Shown: in pieces, positions 8,555-16,892 of the stretch
Layout: the number at the start of each line of letters is the position of its first letter
How positions within the stretch are numbered: position 1 is the stretch's first letter
Assembly: GCF_016865525.2 (NCBI RefSeq)
Contig: NZ_CP075169.1
Location: 4,278,337-4,342,336 of the forward strand
DNA: 64,000 nt
Origin: Sodalis ligni
GTDB taxonomy: Bacteria > Pseudomonadota > Gammaproteobacteria > Enterobacterales > Enterobacteriaceae
Direction of reading: 5' to 3'
The notes under the pieces: generated by a model
The model's input: the letters and a program-made list of their open reading frames with translations, nothing else
What the model was told of the DNA's origin: nothing
Database searches by the model: none
Made by a program: the position numbers and the translations under genes

Positions 8555-9489
8555 AATTTCACCCTCGGGTCCAGCGCCACGGTCAGTAAATCCGCCAGCA
8601 GATTCACCGCCACGGTGGCCAGGGCAAATACCATCACCACCCCCTGCACGACCATATAATCGCGGCTGAAAATCGCCTTCACCAGCAGCTGTCCCATGCC
8701 GGGAATCGCAAATACGCTCTCGATGACCACGGTACTGCCGATAAGCCAGCCGATATTCACCGCCAGCAGGTTTACCGTGGGCACCAGGGAATTGGGCATC
8801 ACGTGGCGCCAGAAAATCCGCCCCTCTTCCTGACCGCGCGCCCGGGCGGCGGTGACGTAATCCGCTTTCAGCTCCGCCAGCAGGCTGGCGCGCAGATTGC
8901 GCGTCAGTACCGCCGACAGGGCTAGCGCCACGGTTAAACAGGGCAAGACCATATGATGAAGTTGTTCGAGCCAGTCGCTGCCGTAACCGGATACCGGAAA
9001 CCAGCCCAGCGTGACGCTGAACAGTAAAATCAGCATGATGCCGAGCCAGAAAGCCGGAAAACCCAGCCCGGCGGTGGACAGCAGCCGGATCAGCTGATCG
9101 GCTGCCTTGCCCCGTTGCCGGGCGGCCGCGGCCGCCAGCGGCACGGTCAGCAACAGCGCCAGCAGCACGCTGCCCAGGATCAGATACAGCGTCGGCTCGA
9201 TACGGGACAGAATCAGCTTGCCGGTATCGACACGGTAAACAATGGAACGCCCCAATTCTCCCTGCAGCAGGTTTTTCAGGAAATAACCGTATTGCACCCA
9301 CAGCGGCTGGTCGAGACCGTACTGTGCGCGAATACGGGCGATGGCCGCCGGCGTGCTGCGCACCCCCAGCAGGATCCTGGCGGGGTCGCCCGGAATGGCC
9401 CGTACCAGCATGAACGTGACGATGCTGATGCCCAGCAATACCGGTAGCAGTTGCAGCGGACGGAATAGGACAAATCGGTAACGATACAT
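8551..9489 (-). CDS. Peptide-type ABC transporter permease (DppB/OppB-like)
   Basis: This 312-residue permease opens with the typical DppB helix and RAIPGDPARILLGVRSTPAA, followed by YGLDQPLWVQYGYFLKNLLQGELGRS-like features. It contains a late coupling segment with LLAELKADYVTAARARGQEE and ends DPRVKL, as DppB proteins usually do. It forms the membrane channel with the DppC-like partner. It begins nine bases after the stop of the iminopeptidase-like gene, so hydrolase and transporter are probably co-transcribed from the lux-box promoter at 10483-10502. Confidence 0.93.
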   Translation of the reverse strand: MYRYRFVLFRPLQLLPVLLGISIVTFMLVRAIPGDPARILLGVRSTPAAIARIRAQYGLDQPLWVQYGYFLKNLLQGELGRSIVYRVDTGKLILSRIEPTLYLILGSVLLALLLTVPLAAAAARQRGKAADQLIRLLSTAGLGFPAFWLGIMLILLFSVTLGWFPVSGYGSDWLEQLHHMVLPCLTVALALSAVLTRNLRASLLAELKADYVTAARARGQEEGRIFWRHVMPNSLVPTVNLLAVNIGWLIGSTVVIESVFAIPGMGQLLVKAIFSRDYMVVQGVVMVFALATVAVNLLADLLTVALDPRVKL

Positions 9490-9498
9490 AGGATTGCC

Positions 9499-10398
9499 CT
9501 ACTCCCCGCCGCGGTTTTGCTGCCGGCGGAGAAAATCCAGCAACACCGGGTAATAGGCCTGCGGCTCTTCGTAGAACGGCATATGGCTGCTATTGGGGAA
9601 AACATGCAGTTCCGCCTGCGGCAAACCCTGTTTCATCCTCATGGCGCAGGCCGGGGTCAATTCGTCGTGCTGGCCGGTGGTTATCAGGCAGGGCACCTTG
9701 ATGGACGGCAAATCCGCCGTGCGGTTCCAGTCTTTTAGATTGCCGGTATACAGGAATTCATTGGGTCCCTGCATGGCGACATAGGGCGCCATGTTCCAGT
9801 CCGACAGCGATCGGGCAACGGGGGCCGGCCACTTATCGAGACGGCAGACGTGGCGATAGTTGAGCAGGGTAATGGCCGCTTGGTAGGCGGGATGTTCCAA
9901 GGTGCCCATGGCTTCATGCCTGAGCATCATCGCCACGGTCTCAGGCCCGAGGGAAGCCCGCAGACGATGTAACTCCTGGATGAGATGGGGCATATCCGCC
10001 GCGGTATTTTCCAGGATCAGGCTCTTGATTGCTTCGGGATGGTGCAAAACCACCTCAATACCCAGCCAGCCGCCCCATGAGTGACCAAGCAAATGCACCT
10101 TGCCCAGATTCAGTGCCTGCATGACGCTGTACACTTCTCGTACGTATCGCGCCATGTCCCACAAAGCCGGTACATCGGGACGATCGGATTGCCCGGTGCC
10201 CAATTGATCAAACGCCACCACCCGGTAGCCATGAAATTTCAGGCAGGAATGCGCCTCGCGCAGATAATCGCAGGGCAAGCCGGGGCCACCGTTCAGGCAC
10301 AGCACCACGTCGTCGCCTTCGCCGAATTCATAAGCCGCCACGTGGTAGCCGTCGACTGCGATCCTATGCTGTTTATCCGGTGCCAGTTCGCGCCACAT
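9499..10398 (-). CDS. Proline iminopeptidase-like alpha/beta hydrolase (first copy)
   Basis: This 299-residue cytoplasmic hydrolase has no signal peptide. The nucleophile elbow GHSWGG gives Ser107; Asp245 (GQHDEL) and His272 (SSHMPF) complete the expected triad. The oxyanion motif, normally HGGPG in the proline iminopeptidase family, reads NGGPG at 36-40. This family removes N-terminal proline or cleaves related amides. Homologous pip genes are the usual neighbours and targets of plant-responsive LuxR solos. The gene is first in the hydrolase-dppBCDF-binding protein operon and lies divergent from the luxR-type gene. The true substrate is uncertain; an amide other than a prolyl peptide is possible. 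Confidence 0.88.
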   Translation of the reverse strand: MWRELAPDKQHRIAVDGYHVAAYEFGEGDDVVLCLNGGPGLPCDYLREAHSCLKFHGYRVVAFDQLGTGQSDRPDVPALWDMARYVREVYSVMQALNLGKVHLLGHSWGGWLGIEVVLHHPEAIKSLILENTAADMPHLIQELHRLRASLGPETVAMMLRHEAMGTLEHPAYQAAITLLNYRHVCRLDKWPAPVARSLSDWNMAPYVAMQGPNEFLYTGNLKDWNRTADLPSIKVPCLITTGQHDELTPACAMRMKQGLPQAELHVFPNSSHMPFYEEPQAYYPVLLDFLRRQQNRGGE

Positions 10399-10482
10399 AC
10401 TTCCCTCCGGTATGATTTTCGTCGGCCAAAGCCGCGCCGTCCGATGTTTCTTTTACGCTACGCATAAGCCGCCGGGCTGAAC

Positions 10483-10502
10483 AGTTAGTAAAAATGCTAG
10501 GT
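10483..10502 (-). promoter_or_regulatory. lux-box-like operator of the hydrolase-transporter operon
   Basis: On the minus strand the site reads ACCTAGCATTTTTACTAACT. It is 18/20 identical to the element upstream of the second hydrolase gene (11387-11406) and has the size and ACCT/AGGT-like ends of a lux box. It lies 84 bases before the hydrolase ATG, in the divergent intergenic region shared with the regulator gene (ATG at 10615). It could therefore act on both directions. CTAG-containing dyads are rare in enterobacterial DNA, which makes chance recurrence unlikely. Confidence 0.7.
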
Positions 10503-10614
10503 TTCACCGGCGGCCGTGGCACCCTAATTGCATCATGCCCTCTACGGCAATACCGGGTTTGCACGATCCATGCCCGTCTTTTTACTCACGGGTGATTTCG
10601 TAAAGGGTGAACCA

Positions 10615-11373
10615 ATGAATATGATATTTGAAAAACCGGGACAAACGGCCCGGCAGCAGGACAGCCTTGATGCCGCCTTCGACGGCTTGTTTGCGCAAAG
10701 CGCCCGGCTGGGTATGGAAGCATTGATTTATGATTACACGCCGGTACCGCGCTCGCTGGAAGGGGAACTTATCACGCCGTCGCTGCTGCGTATGAGCAAT
10801 GTCCCGGCGGATATGGGGCGGTTGTGGTGTGAAAGCGGTTATTACCAGGTGGACCCGGTGCAATTGTATGCGCTGGATACCTGCGCGCCGTTTGTCTGGT
10901 CCTATCAGCGCCCCGATCGCACCTCGCTGCGCGGCATCATTAGCGAACGGCACCAGCCGGTGACCCATTACATGTGCGATAACAATATGCCCTGCGGCGC
11001 CACGGTGCCGCTGCACCTGCCCCGGGGCGGTTTCGGCACCCTTACCGGCATCGTTGGCCAGGCCGGCCATGAGCGCGATCTGTCCCATGTATTGGCGGAT
11101 TTAAGCCTGCTGGCGCATACCTTCCAGGAGCAGATTTATCCGCTGTTCGATCAGCAGATCCTGACCTGCCGTTTTGTCAGACTGACCAAACGGGAACGGG
11201 AATGCCTGAGCTGGTCAGCGGAGGGATTGACCGCCAAAGAGATCGCCCGCAAACTCTCCCGGTCTATTGCCACCGTTACCTTGCATCTCAATTCGGCGGC
11301 ACGCAAGCTGGGCGCCGGTAACCGGGTCCAGGCGGTGGTCAGGGCGATGCATTACCGGTTGCTGGACAGCTAA
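10615..11373 (+). CDS. LuxR-family 'solo' regulator, plant-associated (OryR/PsoR/PipR) type
   Basis: This 252-residue protein has an N-terminal autoinducer-binding domain (about 20-170) and a C-terminal GerE helix-turn-helix (about 185-248, LTKRERECLSWSAEG, ITVxxHLNSAARKLGAGNR pattern). Aligning the invariant Asp80-Pro81 (VDPV) and Trp95 with TraR Asp70-Pro71 and Trp85 puts Met67 and Trp71 where acyl-homoserine-lactone receptors have Trp57 and Tyr61. That Met/Trp swap is the signature of the plant-associated subfamily, which does not respond to ordinary AHLs. No luxI synthase is nearby, and the gene sits between two pip-like genes, again as in that subfamily. The ATG at 10615 is chosen for its AAGGG site; an upstream in-frame ATG at 10528 lacks one. 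Confidence 0.92.
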   Translation: MNMIFEKPGQTARQQDSLDAAFDGLFAQSARLGMEALIYDYTPVPRSLEGELITPSLLRMSNVPADMGRLWCESGYYQVDPVQLYALDTCAPFVWSYQRPDRTSLRGIISERHQPVTHYMCDNNMPCGATVPLHLPRGGFGTLTGIVGQAGHERDLSHVLADLSLLAHTFQEQIYPLFDQQILTCRFVRLTKRERECLSWSAEGLTAKEIARKLSRSIATVTLHLNSAARKLGAGNRVQAVVRAMHYRLLDS

Positions 11374-11386
11374 CCCCGCCGGCACA

Positions 11387-11406
11387 ACCTAGCATTTTTT
11401 CTAGCT
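11387..11406 (+). promoter_or_regulatory. lux-box-like operator of the second hydrolase gene
   Basis: The site ACCTAGCATTTTTTCTAGCT has half-sites ACCTAG and CTAGCT, which match as an inverted repeat at five of six positions with an eight-base spacer. It begins 14 bases after the regulator stop and ends 60 bases before the second hydrolase ATG. With the 10483-10502 copy it defines a two-member regulon that the LuxR-type protein plausibly controls. Confidence 0.72.
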
Positions 11407-11466
11407 ATCCCCCGGCGAGCGGGCTGTTTTACCCTAGGTTATCCCCGACCGACAGGTAAAACAGCC

Positions 11467-12366
11467 ATGTACAGCGTCACCGAAGGCTTTGCGCCATTTA
11501 GACAATACCAAACCTGGTACCGCATCTGCGGTGATCTCCATAACGGCCAGACTCCGCTGGTGGTGGCCCACGGCGGCCCCGGCTGCACCCATGACTATGT
11601 GGATGCCTTCCGCGATATCGCCGGCAGCGGACGGGCGGTTATCCATTACGATCAGTTGGGTAACGGACGTTCCACCCATCTGCCGGGGGCGGATCCCGCC
11701 TTTTGGCAAGTCGCGCTGTTTCTGGATGAATTGGATAACCTGCTGGACCATCTGGCCATCAAGGACAACTATGCGTTGCTGGGGCAGTCCTGGGGCGGCA
11801 TGCTGACGGCGGAACATGCGGTGCGACGTCCGGCCGGGCTGAAAGCGGCCATTATCGCCAACTCGCCGGCGTCGATGGAACTGTGGCTGCAGGCGGCGGC
11901 CCGTTTACGCGCCGGGTTGCCCGGCGAGGTTCAGGCCTGTTTATCGGCCCATGAGGCCGCCGGCACCCTGGACAGCGAAGAGTACCGCCAGGCCACCCAG
12001 GTATTTTATCAGCGCCACGTTTGCCGCCTGGCCCCCTGGCCCGAAGAGGTGAAACGCACGTTTACCGCCATGGATGAAGATCCTACGGTGTACCATGCCA
12101 TGAACGGACCGACGGAATTCCATGTCATAGGCACCATGAAGTCCTGGAGCATTATCCCGCGGCTGAACCGGATCCAGGTTCCCACCCTGTTGATATCCGG
12201 TCGCTACGACGAGGCGGCGCCGGAAGTGGTGCAGCCCTTTATGGATCATATTGCCGACGCCGAATGGGTCATTTTCGAGCACTCCAGCCACATGCCCCAT
12301 GTGGAGGAGCGCGCCGCGTGCATGGCGGCGATTAACGGTTTTCTCAGCAGACGCCTGGCGTCCTAA
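11467..12366 (+). CDS. Proline iminopeptidase-like alpha/beta hydrolase (second copy)
   Basis: This 299-residue hydrolase has the canonical proline-iminopeptidase oxyanion motif HGGPG (35-39), nucleophile Ser108 in GQSWGG, Asp248 (SGRYDE) and His275 (SSHMPH). Both copies share the later pattern [20 protein letters not shown] and [12 protein letters not shown], so they are related, but they are clearly diverged rather than a recent duplication. The gene stands alone behind its own lux-box-like element, co-directional with the regulator gene. It most resembles the pip gene normally linked to plant-responsive LuxR solos. The natural substrate is not deducible. Confidence 0.9.
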   Translation: MYSVTEGFAPFRQYQTWYRICGDLHNGQTPLVVAHGGPGCTHDYVDAFRDIAGSGRAVIHYDQLGNGRSTHLPGADPAFWQVALFLDELDNLLDHLAIKDNYALLGQSWGGMLTAEHAVRRPAGLKAAIIANSPASMELWLQAAARLRAGLPGEVQACLSAHEAAGTLDSEEYRQATQVFYQRHVCRLAPWPEEVKRTFTAMDEDPTVYHAMNGPTEFHVIGTMKSWSIIPRLNRIQVPTLLISGRYDEAAPEVVQPFMDHIADAEWVIFEHSSHMPHVEERAACMAAINGFLSRRLAS

Positions 12367-12485
12367 CACCAGGCCGGATGTATAGCCGCCCACCGGCGGC
12401 GCAAAATATTTACTCCCCCGCCCTACTTTCATCCTGTTCCCCGAAAGCGCATGATATTGCGCGCTGAACGGTGTGGACATCCCCC

Positions 12486-12917
12486 TTAATCCGGCCGGCA
12501 GGCCACAGATCCGGCAAGGCTTGCACAGGTGAGGGCAATCGATTGCGGACGTTCTCCCCGCCCGGTGGGCAGGATAACCTCGCTGCGGGTTTGCCAGGAT
12601 TGACCTTCGGCGCCGCACCAGATGCGCTGCACCGGCATCCGGTCCTGATGCTCGTTAAGGATAATCACTTCGCCGCTGGCGAGATTTTTCCATAGCGGCG
12701 CGGAGATTTTTTTGCCGGCCGCCACCCGGCCCAGATCCAGGGAATACCAGTGGGCGGTGGTAGCCTGGCAATCCAAGGGGGATGTGCCGCCATTGCCGAC
12801 GGTAAGTGAAAAAGGCAGCAGGCCCTGGGCGCCGCGCTGGCTTTCAGCCGGTTCACCGGCATAGATTGCGGTGGTGAAAAATAAAAAACAGGACAATACT
12901 AGCCCCTTTGCTTTCAT
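12486..12917 (-). CDS. Small secreted protein of unknown function, four cysteines
   Basis: I do not recognise this 143-residue protein. From the ATG at 12917, preceded by GAGG at a good distance, it starts MKAKGLVLSCFLFFTTAIYA, a clear Sec signal peptide with cleavage likely after YA-G. The mature part has four cysteines (near the PLDC, IWC, ALTC and VAC positions), which would allow two disulfides, and a lysine/tryptophan-rich middle. It lies alone on the minus strand between the second hydrolase and the divergent BMP-family operon, 96 bases from the latter. A periplasmic location is likely; no function is proposed. Confidence 0.6.
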   Translation of the reverse strand: MKAKGLVLSCFLFFTTAIYAGEPAESQRGAQGLLPFSLTVGNGGTSPLDCQATTAHWYSLDLGRVAAGKKISAPLWKNLASGEVIILNEHQDRMPVQRIWCGAEGQSWQTRSEVILPTGRGERPQSIALTCASLAGSVACRPD

Positions 12918-13013
12918 TGCATCCTCGTGTAAGAACTGGTCTGCCGGACGGAAAGCAACAGGAAAGAGCGTATTCGCTGCGTTGTCAATCATATTATTTA
13001 TTAAGGAAAAAGC

Positions 13014-14045
13014 ATGATGGTGAAGAGGTGGTTAAAATATGCAACCCTGGCGTCGGCCATGATAGCGGGGTGTCCGGCGACGTTCGCTGCGCAAATCAGT
13101 TCCATTGCGATATTAACCCCCGAACCCGGCACCGATTTCGTCTGGAATCAGCAGGGGATCGCCGCCGCCAAGGCGGCGGGCGCCAAAGAGGGCGTAAAAG
13201 TCCAGGTGGCGGAGAATCTCGGTTACGGCGATGTGCGGCCCACTCTGCGCGATTTGGCGGATGACGGGGCGCAGCTGATTATCGCCCATGCCAGCGGCTA
13301 CAACCAGGCGGCGCCGGAAATCGCGGCGCAAACCAAGATTGCGGTGGCGGTGACAGACAGCCCGTCGTCCCTGAAAGCCGGCAAAGTAGCGGACTATACC
13401 GTCAGCGGGCAGGAAGGAGCCTATCTGGCCGGCACCCTGGCGGCTAAAATGTCCCGCAGCGGCATTGTCGGCATCGTGGTGTCCGGCGAACCGCCCGCCT
13501 GGAACGCTCAGGCCACGGCGTTTATCCTGGGGGCCCGTGCGGCCAGGAAAGACATCAAAATCCGCTATGCGGTCATCGGCCCGGCGGCCTACAGCGATGC
13601 CGCCGGCGGCAAGCGGGTCACGGCATCGGTTATTGCCGCCGGAGCGGATATCATCTTCGGCCAAGGCAACGGTTCCAGCTTCGGCATGCTGCAAGCGGTG
13701 GAAACCACCCCGGCGGCGGACGGCGGTAAAGTCTATTTCATCGATGTGGTGGGCGATAAATCCAGCATTGATAAAGGCAATCTGCTCAGTTCGGTATTAT
13801 GGAATTTAACGCCGGTCTTCACCGCCATGATTGAAGACCTCAAGCAGGATAAATTCGGCACCCACAACTATAAAACCTCCCTGGCGGACGGCTCTATCAG
13901 TCTGTTGAAAACCAAACATATCCCCGAGGACATCTGGCAAAGCGTCAATCAGGTGCGCGACGAGATAATCAGCGGGAAAATCACCGTACCGGCGGATTAC
14001 GACGCTAAAACGCTACACGACCTGCTGGCGGCAAAAAGCGAATAG
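13014..14045 (+). CDS. BMP-family ABC transporter substrate-binding protein
   Basis: This 343-residue exported protein has a signal peptide ending ATFAA and the basic membrane protein (PnrA/Med) fold. Visible features are the first strand AILTPEPGTDFVWNQQG, the IIAHASGYNQAAPEIA block, VSGQEGAYLAGTLAAKMS and the IIFGQGNGSSFGMLQA segment. Family members bind nucleosides or related ligands and feed a permease pair like the one encoded downstream. It is the first gene of the binding protein-ATPase-permease-permease operon. AAGGAAAAAGC precedes the start. Confidence 0.9.
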   Translation: MMVKRWLKYATLASAMIAGCPATFAAQISSIAILTPEPGTDFVWNQQGIAAAKAAGAKEGVKVQVAENLGYGDVRPTLRDLADDGAQLIIAHASGYNQAAPEIAAQTKIAVAVTDSPSSLKAGKVADYTVSGQEGAYLAGTLAAKMSRSGIVGIVVSGEPPAWNAQATAFILGARAARKDIKIRYAVIGPAAYSDAAGGKRVTASVIAAGADIIFGQGNGSSFGMLQAVETTPAADGGKVYFIDVVGDKSSIDKGNLLSSVLWNLTPVFTAMIEDLKQDKFGTHNYKTSLADGSISLLKTKHIPEDIWQSVNQVRDEIISGKITVPADYDAKTLHDLLAAKSE

Positions 14046-14099
14046 CCCTGTTGCGGAACGTGCCATCCGCCGCGCTCCGGCCAATTAACAAAAGAGAGC

Positions 14100-15798
14100 A
14101 TGATGAGCCAGAACCTGCCGGCAACGGCATCTCCCGTTGTGACCGTCCATCGGCTCACCAAGCGATTCCCCGGTATCGTCGCCAATGATGGCATCGATTT
14201 GGCGTTATGGGCCGGGGAAGTGCACGTGCTGCTGGGAGAGAACGGCGCCGGCAAATCCACCCTGGTGGCGATGCTGGCCGGTTTGCAACGGCCGGATGAG
14301 GGCCATATCGCCGTTAATGGCCGGAAAGAAGTCCTACACTCCCCGCGCCGGGCGCTGGCGCTGGGGATCGGCACGGTATTTCAGCATACCATGATGGTGC
14401 CCGGTTTAAGCGTGGTGGACAACATTGCCCTGGGCGATCCCTGGTGGCGGCGGCCGGCCCGCGGTTTTTACGCCGGCCGGGTCGGGCAGATAGCCCGGGA
14501 TATCGGGGTGCGGGTAAACCCGTTCGCCCTGGCGGGGTCGCTGTCGCTGGGAGAGCAGCAGCAGGCGGAGATCGTCCGCTCCGTGCTGCGGGGCAGTCGG
14601 GTACTGATACTGGATGAGGCCACCGCCATGCTGACGCCGAAGAACGCCGATGAACTGGGTCAACTGATGCGGCGGCTGGTGGCGCAGGGTCTGGCGGTGG
14701 TGTTTATTACCCATAAGCTTAACGAGGCCCTGGCCTGGGGCGACCGGATATCGGTGCTGCGCCGGGGACGCAAGGTGGGAGAAATCCCGCCTCAGCGCCT
14801 GAAAAACCTGCCCCCGCAACAGGTCACCGGCGAAGTGATGCAACTGATGTTCAATTTATCCGCCGATGACGGCGACACTACCCCTGTTGGTTCTCCCTCG
14901 AGTACCGGGAACGGTGCAATCCTTGACGGCTCCTCGGCAAATGAGATGCCGACTGCTGCAAGCCGCCTCGCGGCCATCGGGAACGATGATACCGCTTACG
15001 ACGCGCGCGCCGGGAAAAATGCCGATACCAAGGACACATTCGACGTCCATGTCGCCGCCGGGCCGGTGCTTGCAGTCCAGGCACTGGCGGTGAACGATGC
15101 GTTGGTTCCCCTGAGGGACATTAATCTTGAGGTGGCCGCCGGGGAAATCGTCGGCATTGCCGGTATTGACGGCAACGGACAAAAACAGCTGGCGGAGGCG
15201 CTGGCGGGTCAGCGCCCTGGCCGGCGGCCGGATTTTGCTGGCGGGGAAGCCATTGAACAGCTAAGCATCGGCCAGCGGCGCAAGCTCGGCCTGCGATATG
15301 TCACCGACGATCGGCTGGGTGAAGGCACCGTGGGGTGTTCCCGGTGTCTATCAACCTGCTGTTGAAACAAATAGGCGAAGCGCCTTTCTGGCGACGGGGC
15401 ATTGAACAGCCGGAGGACATAGCCCGCCATGCTCGTGAGCGTATTGCCGAATATGATATCCGCACCCCGGGAGTTGATACCCCATCGGCAAATTATCCGG
15501 CGGCAATATTCAGAAAGCGCTGCTGGCCCGGGAACTCGGCGGCCCGGCCCGGATGGTAATATTTGCCAAACCCACCCACGGACTGGACGTACGGAATATG
15601 ACGGCGGTCCGCGAGCGGATACGCCGGTCGGCCCGCGCCGGAATGGCGGTCATTCTGATCTCCACCGATATGGAGGAGTTACTGGGGCTGGCGGACCGCA
15701 TCGGGGTGATGTCCGGCGGCAGAATTGTCGGCATGGTGGCCAAGGGACCCCGCGCCCGCAGCCAAATCGGCGAACTGATGAGCGGAATAACGCTATGA
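14100..15798 (+). pseudogene. Nucleoside/sugar-type ABC ATPase (two-domain), frameshifted
   Basis: The first domain is intact: Walker A GENGAGKSTL, signature LSLGEQQQAEIVRSVL, Walker B VLILDEATAMLTP. The second domain is broken. The first frame ends at 15365, sense continues in a second frame to about 15480 (FPVSINLLLKQIGEAPFW...) and in a third to 15798 (FAKPTHGLDVRNM...). Each shift fits one missing base in a run of five (G near 15332, C near 15480); the second restores the signature LSGGNIQK. Within the first frame, 15219-15258 reads sensibly only one frame over (LAGGRILLAGKP), implying a compensating insertion and deletion. The stop overlaps the next gene (ATGA). Real decay or consensus errors cannot be told apart here. 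Confidence 0.82.
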
Positions 15799-16892
15799 GC
15801 GGCCAATCCGAAGGTGCTCGTGCGCTGTCCCGCCGCGGGCCGGCGCTGGCCCGGTTGAAAAATGTCTTGGCCCAGGTCGGCTGGTCTGTGGGACCGGTCA
15901 TTATCGCCCTGCTGATCACCGGCGGCCTGCTGCTGCTCATGGGCGTCAATCCCCTGGAGTATTATGGTTTTATCCTGCGCAAAGGGCTGCTGACCCCGGT
16001 GGGATTCCAGGCCACGCTGACCCGCATGGGGCCGCTGCTGCTGATCGGCGCCAGCCTGATTGTCGCGTTTCGCGCCGGATTGTGGAACCTCGGCGGCGAC
16101 GGGCAGTTTTTATTGGGAGCGGTTCTGGCCTCGGCGCTGGCGGCGCCACTTGATAGCCTCGGCTCGCCGGTCTGGCTGACATTGACAGCGGGGCTGGCGG
16201 TAGGAGCGGTGATGGGGGCGCTGTGGTCGTTATTGCCCGCCATGCTCAAAGCCTGGCAGGATATTAACGAAATCATCACCAGCCTGATGATGTCATTTTT
16301 AGGCGTTTCCCTGGCGAACGTGCTGGTGAAACTGGTGTTTTTCGATGCCGGCACCACGGTGCCGGAGACCCGAACCCTGCCCTACGGGCATCGTCTGCCG
16401 CCTTTATTCGGCACGGACATTTCCAGCGGCCTGCTTATCGGTCTGGCGGCGGTTATCGCGGTACACGCCCTGATGAGCCGCACCGCGTTCGGTTTACAGC
16501 TGCGCACTATCGGCGCCAATCCTCGGGCGGCGAAACATGCGGGCTTGCCGCTGGGGCTTCTGACCATGGCGGTGTTCGCCCTGTCAAGCGCCCTGGCCGG
16601 CCTGGCGGGGGCGGTGGAAGTGCTGGGCATCGAGGGCAATGTGCGGGCGGACTGGAACCCGGCTTACAGTCTGGTGGTGGTACCGCTGGTATTTCTGGCC
16701 CGGTTCAACGGTTACGGCACCATCGCCTTTGTGTTTGTTTTTTCGGTGCTGTCTATCGGCAGCGAGAGCGCGGCGCGCCGGATGGGCGTACCCAACCATT
16801 TTACCCTGGTGACGGTCGCCATCCTGCTGTTCGTGTTCGCTCTGCTGGAGATGGCGGCGCAGCGGCGGCGCGACAGGGACGGGAGTCTGTGA
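15795..16892 (+). CDS. BMP-type ABC transporter permease, first subunit
   Basis: This 365-residue inner-membrane protein has eight to ten hydrophobic helices and family patterns GVNPLEYYGFILRKGLLTP, FRAGLWNLGGDGQFLLGAV, and the coupling loop AWQDINEIITSLMMSF followed by RTIGANPRAAKHAGLPLG. This arrangement matches YufP/NupP-type permeases of nucleoside-family importers. The start ATG overlaps the ATPase stop by four bases. A longer frame upstream lies inside the ATPase gene out of frame and is discarded. Confidence 0.9.
   Translation: MSGQSEGARALSRRGPALARLKNVLAQVGWSVGPVIIALLITGGLLLLMGVNPLEYYGFILRKGLLTPVGFQATLTRMGPLLLIGASLIVAFRAGLWNLGGDGQFLLGAVLASALAAPLDSLGSPVWLTLTAGLAVGAVMGALWSLLPAMLKAWQDINEIITSLMMSFLGVSLANVLVKLVFFDAGTTVPETRTLPYGHRLPPLFGTDISSGLLIGLAAVIAVHALMSRTAFGLQLRTIGANPRAAKHAGLPLGLLTMAVFALSSALAGLAGAVEVLGIEGNVRADWNPAYSLVVVPLVFLARFNGYGTIAFVFVFSVLSIGSESAARRMGVPNHFTLVTVAILLFVFALLEMAAQRRRDRDGSL

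Noticed and set aside
7709..9301. A 530-residue fused permease
   Set aside because: The upstream part is dppB read in the wrong frame; the ATG at 8554 with an ATGA overlap gives a normal DppC length.
10615..11373. A classical AHL quorum-sensing receptor
   Set aside because: The Trp57/Tyr61-equivalent positions are Met and Trp, and no luxI-type gene is in the window.
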